Assembly (NCBI GenBank): GCA_003453695.1 | Contig: DMNK01000041.1 | Coordinates: 1 to 5,794, forward strand | Length of the DNA stretch: 5,794 bases | From: Acidimicrobiaceae bacterium | Lineage (GTDB): Bacteria; Actinomycetota; Acidimicrobiia; Acidimicrobiales; UBA8190 | Reading direction: 5' to 3' | Shown: positions 1 through 5,295 of the stretch, piece by piece | Layout of the letters: every line of letters begins with the position of its first letter | How positions within the stretch are numbered: the stretch's first letter is position 1 | Notes under the pieces: generated by a model | Seen by the model: the letters and a program-made list of their open reading frames with translations, nothing else | The model's database searches: none | What the model was told of the DNA's origin: nothing | Program-made: the position numbers and the translations under genes

Positions 1-10
1 GAGCGCTGGG

Positions 11-31
11 CGATCACGCCTAGGGTGATCG
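11..31. promoter_or_regulatory. Inverted repeat over the crotonase promoter, candidate operator
   Basis: CGATCAC (11-17) and GTGATCG (25-31) form a perfect 7-bp inverted repeat separated by 7 nt. Its centre lies on the -10-like box TAGGGT (21-26). Position and symmetry fit the binding site of a dimeric repressor such as a TetR- or GntR-family regulator of acyl-CoA metabolism. The regulator is not in the window, so this is inference from sequence symmetry alone. Confidence 0.4.
21..26 (+). promoter_or_regulatory. -10-like box TAGGGT, probable leaderless promoter of the crotonase gene
   Basis: TAGGGT fits the actinobacterial TANNNT -10 consensus and ends 7 nt before ATG at 34, so transcription would begin at or next to the start codon. 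The -35 region would fall outside or at the edge of the window. AGGG inside the box could alternatively act as a weak ribosome binding site for the same ATG, which would need a longer transcript. Confidence 0.5.
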
Positions 32-33
32 AG

Positions 34-810
34 ATGGCCGAGGACGTCTCGGTCGAGCAGGAAGGTGACGTCGCCGTCGTCACCTTGCGCCGGCCTCCTC
101 ACAACCTGCTCACCGAACCGGCGCTGGGCCGTCTCGCCGACGCCGTGCACGGGCTCGCCGGACGTGCACGCGCCGCCGTGGTGGCCTCCGAAGGGCGGTC
201 GTTCTGCGCCGGAGCCGACTTTCGGTCCTCCGACGCGCCCGATCCCACCACCGCCGGCAGCTTCGAAGCCCAGACCGGCGCCTTCTACCGTCAAGCCCTG
301 CGCCTGTTCAGCGCGCCGGTGCCGTTGGTCGCCGCCGTCCACGGGGCCGCCGTGGGCGCCGGCTTCGGACTGGCCTTGGCGTGCGATCTCCGCGTGGTCG
401 GCGCCAGAGGGTGGTTCCAGGTGAACTTCGTGCGGCTCGGGATCCACCCCGGCTTCGCCCTGTCCGCCACGCTCCCCCGGGCCGTCGGCCCGGGCCGGGC
501 CGCCGACCTCTTGCTCACCGGACGCCGGGTGGACGCCGGCGAAGCGGGACGGGTGGGGTTGGCCGAACGGGTGGTCGACGAGGGCGACGAACTGCACGCC
601 GCCGTGTCGCTCGCCCGGGAGGTGGCGCTGGGCGCGCCGATGGCCGTGGCGGCGACGCGCGCCACCCTGCGGGCCGAGCTGGTCGAGCTCGCTGCTCGCT
701 CCATGGAGCACGAACTGGCCGAGCAGTCGATGCTGGCCGGCACCGCCGACACCGTGGAGGGCGTGGCCGCCATGCTCGAAGGCCGGGCTCCCCGCTTCAC
801 GGGCCGTTGA
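34..810 (+). CDS. Enoyl-CoA hydratase/isomerase (crotonase) family protein lacking the classical catalytic glutamates
   Basis: A 258-residue protein of normal crotonase length, expected to be cytoplasmic and to act on an acyl-CoA thioester. Seen: the first oxyanion-hole segment SFCAGADF (56-63), the second segment HGAAVGAGFG (103-112) followed by LALACDLRVV, the helix-start region LGIHPG (135-140), and the LTGRRVDAGEAGRVGLAERVV stretch (161-181) typical of the family. Aligned by eye to rat mitochondrial hydratase, the position of Glu144 is Gly112 and that of Glu164 is Phe132, so ordinary hydration of 2-enoyl-CoA is doubtful. An isomerase, hydrolase or non-catalytic role is possible, and the substrate cannot be told. 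ATG at 34 is chosen over the in-frame GTG at 25 because the GTG lies within a -10-like TAGGGT box, which suggests a leaderless mRNA starting near 34. The 3' end overlaps the convergent DUF6285 gene by 14 nt. Confidence 0.9.
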   Translation: MAEDVSVEQEGDVAVVTLRRPPHNLLTEPALGRLADAVHGLAGRARAAVVASEGRSFCAGADFRSSDAPDPTTAGSFEAQTGAFYRQALRLFSAPVPLVAAVHGAAVGAGFGLALACDLRVVGARGWFQVNFVRLGIHPGFALSATLPRAVGPGRAADLLLTGRRVDAGEAGRVGLAERVVDEGDELHAAVSLAREVALGAPMAVAATRATLRAELVELAARSMEHELAEQSMLAGTADTVEGVAAMLEGRAPRFTGR

Positions 811-1174
811 CGGCCCCCTGACTTCGGGCGTCGTCGGCGTAGCGCGGGTTGGCCACCGCCAGCTTGGCGCGCACCGATTCCCGCACGACCTCGAGAACCT
901 CCTCGTGCCGGTCGTCCAGGGCACCACTGCGGATGGCCGCTGCCAGCTCGGCGTCGTCGCCCATCCCCAGCCGTTCGAGCCGGGCGGCGTGCGCCTGCCC
1001 CTGCTCCTCGCCGAGCCTGAGCTGCCGTCGCACGATTCCCAGGGCGTTGGCCGCCACCCGGAGGTTGAACCTTCGCCTCCCGTCCGATGCGCAGGCGGCC
1101 TCGCCGGCGACGAACTCTTCGACGGCGTGGAGCAACTCGTCGGCGGTGGGGCGGTCATGGGGCGCTTCGCTCAC
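797..1174 (-). CDS. DUF6285 domain protein, partner of the adjacent phosphotransferase
   Basis: A 125-residue soluble, mostly helical protein. It matches my recollection of the DUF6285 family, small proteins found next to, or fused to, ACAD10/11-type phosphotransferases. Recognisable stretches are TADELLHAVEEFVAGE (10-25), FNLRVAANALGIVRRQL (36-52), DDAELAAAIRSGALDD (73-88) and VRAKLAVANPRYA (101-113). The biochemical role is unknown; the tight linkage suggests an accessory subunit or regulator of the kinase-like protein. The GTG start at 1174 is well supported: GGAGG lies 7 nt upstream on the minus strand, and the start overlaps the phosphotransferase stop as GTGA. The reading frame stays open further upstream to 1450, but that part is only the shadow of the phosphotransferase gene. 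The C-terminus (stop at 797-799) overlaps the end of the convergent crotonase gene. Confidence 0.85.
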   Translation of the reverse strand: MSEAPHDRPTADELLHAVEEFVAGEAACASDGRRRFNLRVAANALGIVRRQLRLGEEQGQAHAARLERLGMGDDAELAAAIRSGALDDRHEEVLEVVRESVRAKLAVANPRYADDARSQGAVNGP

Positions 1175-2133
1175 GGGAGGGCCTCCAGAAGGTCCCACTC
1201 CGCCTCGCACGTCCGGCGGCCGATGGCCGCCAGCTCCAGGGAGCGCAGCGCACCGGAGAGGTGGGTGTGGGCCTGGACCATGCAGATCACACCCCAGCGC
1301 AGCGCAGCCAGGGCCTGCCACCAGCGCAGCGCGTCGGGGTCCACCGGCACCCCACCGGCGTCCTGGTAGGCGCCCACCAGGGCGCCGAGCGAGCCGAATC
1401 CGCCCACCGGCAACGGCGAACCGAAGCGCCAGGCACGAGCGCACAACCACCCGAGGTCCTCGAGCGGGTCCCCCCGGTGCGCCAGCTCCCAGTCCAACAC
1501 GGCCCGGATCCCGTCCTCACCCACGATGAGGTTGCCGGTCCGGAAGTCTCCGTGCACCACCGTCTCGGCGCGGCGCGCCGGCCGGCACCCGGCCAAGCGC
1601 CGCAGTCCGAGCTCGAGAGCGGGATGAGGCTCACCGACGTGGTCGAGCACGCCGCGCAGCTGCTCGAGCTGGTCCCCGCCCGGGAGGCCCGGCACGGTCG
1701 CCGGCGCCAACGTGTGCAGCGCCGCCAGGACTCGGCCGCACTGGACGGCCAGGGCGTCACCGGTGCCGCGCTCTTCCGCCAGGCGCAGCACACGGCGAGG
1801 GAGGGTCTCGCCCTCCACGTAGCCGACGATCACGAAGGCGGTGCCCATCACCTCTCCGGCGCCACCCGACGCCACCACGGGCGGGACCGGCACGCCGGCG
1901 CCGGCGGCGGCATCGAGGAGCCTCGCTTCGAGGGCGAGGCCCGAAGTGGGAGCTCCGGGCGGGTCGCGGCGCAAGACCAGTCGCCGGTCGTCGGTGGCGG
2001 TGCGGAGCCGAAACGACCAGGTCTCCCTCGACGAGCCGCCGGGAAGGCGATGGAGCTCCTCCACCTCGACGCCTTCGCCGAACACGGGCACGAGGGCGGC
2101 GGCGATGTCCTGCGTGAGCGGCTGAGGCTCCAT
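1171..2133 (-). CDS. Phosphotransferase family protein (APH/ChoK superfamily, ACAD10/11 N-terminal type)
   Basis: A 320-residue kinase-fold protein, full length for the family and probably cytoplasmic. Seen: a glycine/serine-rich nucleotide loop LPGGSSRETW (30-39), LVLRRDPPG (52-60) where the ATP-binding strand usually lies, with Arg where classical aminoglycoside kinases have Lys, a conserved Glu in LALEARLL (66-73), the catalytic Brenner-type motif HGDFRTGN (194-201), the metal-binding DWE (214-216), and GDPLEDLGW (221-229). Eukaryotic ACAD10/11 proteins with this domain phosphorylate 4-hydroxyacyl-CoAs during their breakdown. A related role on a hydroxylated acyl-CoA or lipid is plausible but not shown; antibiotic resistance is less likely. 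ATG at 2133 is chosen because the preceding 27 in-frame codons, back to GTG 2214, look like non-coding sequence. The gene is followed directly by DUF6285 with a 4-nt overlap, forming an operon, and is divergent from the CrtC/AttH-like gene. Confidence 0.9.
   Translation of the reverse strand: MEPQPLTQDIAAALVPVFGEGVEVEELHRLPGGSSRETWSFRLRTATDDRRLVLRRDPPGAPTSGLALEARLLDAAAGAGVPVPPVVASGGAGEVMGTAFVIVGYVEGETLPRRVLRLAEERGTGDALAVQCGRVLAALHTLAPATVPGLPGGDQLEQLRGVLDHVGEPHPALELGLRRLAGCRPARRAETVVHGDFRTGNLIVGEDGIRAVLDWELAHRGDPLEDLGWLCARAWRFGSPLPVGGFGSLGALVGAYQDAGGVPVDPDALRWWQALAALRWGVICMVQAHTHLSGALRSLELAAIGRRTCEAEWDLLEALP
1182..1186 (-). promoter_or_regulatory. Shine-Dalgarno GGAGG of the DUF6285 gene
   Basis: The minus strand reads GGAGG, then 7 nt, then the GTG start at 1174. 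The site lies inside the last codons of the phosphotransferase gene. It fixes the start and indicates translational coupling through the GTGA overlap. Confidence 0.75.
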
Positions 2134-2139
2134 GGTCCC

Positions 2140-2150
2140 GGTGTTACACC
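2140..2150. promoter_or_regulatory. Palindrome GGTGTTACACC upstream of the phosphotransferase, candidate operator
   Basis: A perfect 5+1+5 palindrome lies 7 nt upstream of the minus-strand ATG at 2133, in the divergent intergenic region. CCATGG hexamers flank it at 2130-2135 and 2153-2158. On the minus strand it contains TAACAC (2146-2141), a weak -10-like box (five of six positions fixed or free in TANNNT, with a final C) ending 7 nt before the ATG. It may therefore be an operator, a promoter element, or both. No strong Shine-Dalgarno is seen for this gene. Confidence 0.35.
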
Positions 2151-2231
2151 TTCCATGGGCAAGGGGCCAGGTCGAGGTGATGGACGCCGGGGCGGGACTC
2201 GGGGCAACCACCACGCAATTCCCGTCTTCCC

Positions 2232-3275
2232 GTGGCGCCCGGTCGGCGACCCTGCCTAGCGTGGGCGCCCATCGGCGTACGCCTCGAACCGAACGACGAG
2301 TACATGCACGAGTTGGGTCCCGAGCCCAACTTCAACGAGTCCATGTACTTCAACTTCGTCGACCCCGGGCAGTCGGTGTCGGGATTCTTCCGGCTGGGCA
2401 ACCGGGCCAACGAGGGCACGGCCGAGATGACCGCCTGCCTGTACCTTCCCGAGGGGCCGGTGGCCTTCATGTTCCGCCGGGCGGAGACCACGAGCAACGA
2501 CGCCTTCGACGCCGGCGGCATGCGATTCGACGTCCTCGAGCCGTTCATCTCGCTCCGGGTCTCGTACTCGGGGCCCGTGCTGATCCTCGACGATCCCTGG
2601 CGGCTCAGCGATCCCGGCACCGCCTTCCGACACAGCCCGACGGCAGACGCCGAGGTCGAGCTGGCCTTCACAGGATGCTCTCCCCCTGTGGGAGGCGAGC
2701 CCGACGAGCCCCGTGAAGGCCCGGGCGAGGAGTTCGCCCGTGGCCACTACGAGCAGCTCGTCGAAGCCACCGGCAGCGTGACCGTGGGACCGGACAAGTG
2801 GGTGGTATCGGGGCTCGGGCTCCGTGATCACAGCTGGGGACCCCGGTACTGGCAGGCCCCCTGGTACTACCGGTGGCTGACCGGCAATTTCGGCTCCGAC
2901 TTCGGGTTCATGGGATCGCACATCGCCCGGCGCCACGGCGACGGGCTCAGAAGCGGCTTCGTCTGGCGCCACGGCACCCTGCACATGTGCGACGACGTCC
3001 GCCTGCGCACCACCGAAGAGGGGCGCGACCGTACCCATCGCACCCTCGAGCTGGTCCTGCGCAGCGGGTCGCAACGCTGGGCCGTCACCGGTCGCGTCCA
3101 GGCCATGGTGCCGTTGCGAAACCGCCGCACCGCTCCGGACGGCACGTCGCTCGTCACCCGTATCTCCGAGGGCCTCACCCGGTGGGAGACCGAAGACGGG
3201 CACATCGGCTACGGGCTGGCGGAGTACCTCGACCAGATCGTCGACGGCACCCCCGTCGGCGCCGGCCTCGATTGA
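2232..3275 (+). CDS. CrtC/AttH-like protein (DUF7065/DUF7064 type), function unknown
   Basis: Up to 347 residues, soluble, rich in beta strand and aromatic residues. It resembles two-domain, lipocalin-like proteins related to hydroxyneurosporene synthase CrtC/AttH, now split as DUF7065 (N-terminal) and DUF7064 (C-terminal). The clearest signature is GLGLRDHSWGPRYWQAP (194-210); the N-terminal half carries EYMHELGPEPNFNESMYFNF (23-42) and the end has GYGLAEYLDQ (326-335). Such proteins often sit among lipid, isoprenoid or steroid genes, but no reaction can be assigned. The start is uncertain. GTG 2232 is given because it is the nearest conventional codon that keeps the conserved EPNDEYMH segment. 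A -10-like box at 2257-2262 instead suggests initiation at ATC 2271, and ATG 2304 would lose part of the conserved N-terminus. No good Shine-Dalgarno precedes any of the three. The methyltransferase-Mug gene follows after 2 nt. Confidence 0.75.
   Translation: MAPGRRPCLAWAPIGVRLEPNDEYMHELGPEPNFNESMYFNFVDPGQSVSGFFRLGNRANEGTAEMTACLYLPEGPVAFMFRRAETTSNDAFDAGGMRFDVLEPFISLRVSYSGPVLILDDPWRLSDPGTAFRHSPTADAEVELAFTGCSPPVGGEPDEPREGPGEEFARGHYEQLVEATGSVTVGPDKWVVSGLGLRDHSWGPRYWQAPWYYRWLTGNFGSDFGFMGSHIARRHGDGLRSGFVWRHGTLHMCDDVRLRTTEEGRDRTHRTLELVLRSGSQRWAVTGRVQAMVPLRNRRTAPDGTSLVTRISEGLTRWETEDGHIGYGLAEYLDQIVDGTPVGAGLD
2257..2262 (+). promoter_or_regulatory. -10-like box TAGCGT before the CrtC/AttH-like gene
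   Basis: CCTAGCGT at 2255-2262 matches the CCTAG box preceding the crotonase and membrane-protein genes. The first purine at the expected distance is A2271, 9 nt beyond the box, and an ATC codon in the frame of the downstream gene begins there. No convincing -35 hexamer was seen. If it is the real promoter, the GTG at 2232 cannot be the translation start. Confidence 0.4.
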
Positions 3276-3277
3276 CC

Positions 3278-4345
3278 GTGGACAAGGCGACGGTCGACCT
3301 CTACGAGCGTCGTGGCCTGGAGTGGGCGGCCCGGCGGCGCCCGGTGCGGCGGGCCCACGCCCGCAGCTTCGCCAAGCGCGTCCTCGCCGGCGCCCCCCGT
3401 CTCGATCTGGGCTGCGGGGCGGGCCGGTACACCGCCGAGCTCGGCTCGCCCGTCGTCGGTCTCGACGCCGCCGCCGCCATGCTCGGGCGCTGTCGCAACG
3501 AGGTCCCCGGCGCGCTGCTCGTCCAAGGTGATCTGGAGGCACTGCCCTTCGGCGCCCAGCGCTTCGGTGGGGCGTGGGCCAACATGAGCTACCTCCACGT
3601 CCCGAGCGTGCGCCTTCCGCTCGCCCTGGCCGACCTGCACCGCGTCCTCGCCGTCGGTGCCCCCATCGACGTCCAGGTGCTGCACGGCGACTACGAGGGC
3701 AGCGCCCTCCCCCAGGACGACGTGGGCGGGCGGTTCTTCGCCTCGTGGCGGCCGGATCCCCTCCTCGAGGTGTTCACGGGCGCCGGATTCGAGGTGCAGG
3801 CCTGCCAGGTCGAGGAGGACGTCGTCCGCGTCCGCGCCGAGCGGCTGCGCACCCTGGCCGACGTGGTGGGTCCGGGGATGTCACTGCTCTTCGTGGGGCT
3901 GAACCCGAGCCTGTACGCCGCCGACGCCGGCGTCGGCTTCGCCCGCCCGGGGAACCGGTTCTGGCCCGCCGCCTTGACGGCCGGGATCGTCACTCGCGAC
4001 CGCGACGCCTTCCACGCCCTACGCCATCACCGGGTGGGCATGACCGATCTCGTGAAGCGGGCCACCGCCGGGGCCGACGAGCTGTCGGCCACCGAGTACG
4101 AGCAGGGTCTGCACCGGGTGGAGCGGCTCGTGCGGTGGCTCCAGCCCGCCACCGTGTGCATGGTGGGCCTGGCCGGGTGGAGGGCGGTGGTCGACCGCGC
4201 TGCCACGCCCGGACTGCAACGCCGGACCCTGGGAGACAGGCCCGTCTACGTGATGCCGTCGACGAGCGGGGCCAACGCCCATGCCCGCATGGACGACCTC
4301 GTCGGTCACCTGCGCGCCGCCGCCGAATTGGCCATATTGGCCTGA
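3278..4345 (+). CDS. Fusion of class I SAM-dependent methyltransferase and Mug/TDG-type mismatch-specific uracil-DNA glycosylase
   Basis: A 355-residue protein with two domains. Residues 1-185 are a Rossmann methyltransferase: SAM-binding motif I LDLGCGAGRYT (42-52), acidic D63 in VGLDAAAAML, QGDLEALPF (83-91) and AWANMSYLHVP (99-109). There is no DPPY/NPPF motif, so an amino-methylating DNA enzyme is unlikely; it resembles Methyltransf_11 small-molecule or RNA enzymes. Residues 195-355 align with E. coli Mug from near its first residues: GLNPSLY (207-213) with presumed catalytic Asn209, PGNRFWP (224-230), GMTDLVKRAT (254-263) and MPSTSGANA (326-334), the helix-inserting loop. Mug removes U, and less well T, opposite G, and ethenocytosine. 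GTG 3278 begins 2 nt after the previous stop; TTG 3272, overlapping that stop, is the alternative. No strong ribosome binding site is visible, so coupling to the upstream gene is likely. Confidence 0.88.
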   Translation: MDKATVDLYERRGLEWAARRRPVRRAHARSFAKRVLAGAPRLDLGCGAGRYTAELGSPVVGLDAAAAMLGRCRNEVPGALLVQGDLEALPFGAQRFGGAWANMSYLHVPSVRLPLALADLHRVLAVGAPIDVQVLHGDYEGSALPQDDVGGRFFASWRPDPLLEVFTGAGFEVQACQVEEDVVRVRAERLRTLADVVGPGMSLLFVGLNPSLYAADAGVGFARPGNRFWPAALTAGIVTRDRDAFHALRHHRVGMTDLVKRATAGADELSATEYEQGLHRVERLVRWLQPATVCMVGLAGWRAVVDRAATPGLQRRTLGDRPVYVMPSTSGANAHARMDDLVGHLRAAAELAILA

Positions 4346-4379
4346 ACGGATCCGACGGAGAGAGCAGCTCCCGCCCCGG

Positions 4380-4407
4380 TCGACGCGGACTCGGGCTCCC
4401 CTAGGCT
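4380..4407 (+). promoter_or_regulatory. Probable promoter of the membrane-protein gene, leaderless
   Basis: A -10-like TAGGCT (4402-4407, within CCTAGGCT) ends 6 nt before ATG 4414. A -35-like TCGACG (4380-4385) matches TTGACA at four of six positions with a 16-nt spacer. No ribosome binding site lies between, which fits a transcript starting at the ATG. It lies in the 68-nt gap after the fusion gene, so the membrane protein is probably transcribed on its own. Confidence 0.5.
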
Positions 4408-4413
4408 CCCGTC

Positions 4414-5247
4414 ATGGCCGACGAGGGTACGAGCCCGTTCCGGCGACCGAAGACGTGGATGCTCGTGGTCGCGGCGCTGGTGGCGGTGGGCACCGGCGTC
4501 GGAGTCTGGCTGGGCGCGAGCGGTCCCGCAGGGGGCGGGACGCCGGCCACGGCGCGACAGCTGGTGCGAGCGTCGCTGGCGGACGCCCGGGCGGCGGGCT
4601 CGTTCCACTACGTCTCTTCGTCGATCTCGTCGTCGGCCACCACGTCGAACGTGTCCCAGGTCACCGACGGCGATGCCGCTTCCCAGTCGGGCCGCCAGGT
4701 CATCACCCTGTCCGGAGACACCTTCGACGTCGTCGTTGCCGGGGCGACCGCCTACTTCCGCGGCGATGCCGCCGCCATGGTCGTGAACCTCGGCATCCCC
4801 ATCGGCGTGGCCGAGGCCCATGCCAGACAGTGGATCGCCCTCGTGGCCGGTGAGGCTCCGTACCAGTCGGTCGAGGTCGCCGTCACGACGGCGTCGGCCT
4901 TGGACCAGAACATCACGTTCTCCGCCTTGGAGGACCTCGGCAGCACCCGGGTGGACGGTACGCAGACCACCGCCATCGAGGGCCGGATGCGCCCGGTCGA
5001 CGGGCAGCCGGCACGGGGTACGGCCACGCTGTACGTGAGCACGAGCCGGCACCCTCTGCCCGTGCGGTACGTGGAGAGCGGCACCGTGGGCAGCGGCTCC
5101 AAGGCCTCCCGGCTGCGCTTCTCCATGACCTTCTCGTCGTGGGGGGAGAGCGTCGGCGTGAGCGCACCGGCCGGGGCCATCCCGTTCACCTCTCTGGGTG
5201 CCTCCGGCGGGGGGCCGCCGTCGCCCGGCCCCACCATCCTCACCTGA
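4414..5247 (+). CDS. Membrane-anchored extracytoplasmic protein, LppX/LprG-like
   Basis: A 277-residue protein with a short charged N-terminus (RRPK at 10-13), one hydrophobic segment (about 15-35), a Gly/Pro/Ala linker, then a polar Ser/Thr-rich domain of about 210 residues. The order of elements is a helix TARQLVRASLADARAAGSFH (46-65), then strands including VITLSGDTFDVVVAGATAYFRG, an ARQWIAL helix and a late ALEDLGSTRVDGTQTTAIEG segment. This recalls the LppX/LprAFG family of mycobacterial envelope lipoproteins, which carry lipids across the periplasm in a half-open beta barrel. No cysteine follows the hydrophobic segment, so it is not a lipoprotein; it is probably tethered by an uncleaved helix with the domain outside. 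The C-terminus is a Gly/Pro-rich tail. Family assignment is by pattern only; a generic hypothetical secreted protein is the alternative. The GlgX gene converges 48 bp downstream. Confidence 0.75.
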   Translation: MADEGTSPFRRPKTWMLVVAALVAVGTGVGVWLGASGPAGGGTPATARQLVRASLADARAAGSFHYVSSSISSSATTSNVSQVTDGDAASQSGRQVITLSGDTFDVVVAGATAYFRGDAAAMVVNLGIPIGVAEAHARQWIALVAGEAPYQSVEVAVTTASALDQNITFSALEDLGSTRVDGTQTTAIEGRMRPVDGQPARGTATLYVSTSRHPLPVRYVESGTVGSGSKASRLRFSMTFSSWGESVGVSAPAGAIPFTSLGASGGGPPSPGPTILT

Positions 5248-5295
5248 CCCGGTGCCCGGGCCGGCTCGGAGCTGGGGCGCGGCGCTCGGACGTCC

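Noticed and set aside
1175..1450. N-terminal extension of the DUF6285 reading frame up to 1450
   Set aside because: This part lies fully inside the phosphotransferase gene in another frame and is Gly/Pro/Arg-rich without family similarity. A good GGAGG site supports the start at 1174.
2134..2214. Phosphotransferase start at GTG 2214
   Set aside because: The 27 extra residues are not typical of the family and no ribosome binding site precedes the GTG.
1087..2259. Long plus-strand open frame of 390 codons opposite the phosphotransferase and DUF6285 genes
   Set aside because: The predicted product is rich in Arg/Gly/His without recognisable domains. It is the antisense shadow of two well-supported genes in high-GC DNA.
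2256..3542. Long minus-strand open frame of 428 codons opposite the CrtC/AttH-like gene
   Set aside because: It is Arg/Gly/Pro-rich, shows no motifs and crosses two genuine plus-strand genes, so it is an antisense shadow.
4327..4342. Direct repeat ATTGGCC-AT-ATTGGCC (also a GGCCA-TAT-TGGCC hairpin) at the end of the fusion gene
   Set aside because: It encodes the last residues of the protein and has no T-tract; it is too short to claim a terminator or repeat element.
3278..4345. A DNA methyltransferase-repair pair of restriction-modification type
   Set aside because: The methyltransferase half lacks DPPY/NPPF or cytosine-C5 PCQ motifs and there is no restriction endonuclease or target-recognition domain nearby.
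5248..5260. Short hairpin CCCGG-TGC-CCGGG just after the membrane-protein stop, as a transcription terminator
   Set aside because: Only 5 bp of stem and no T-tract on either strand. In such GC-rich DNA stems of this size are frequent by chance.
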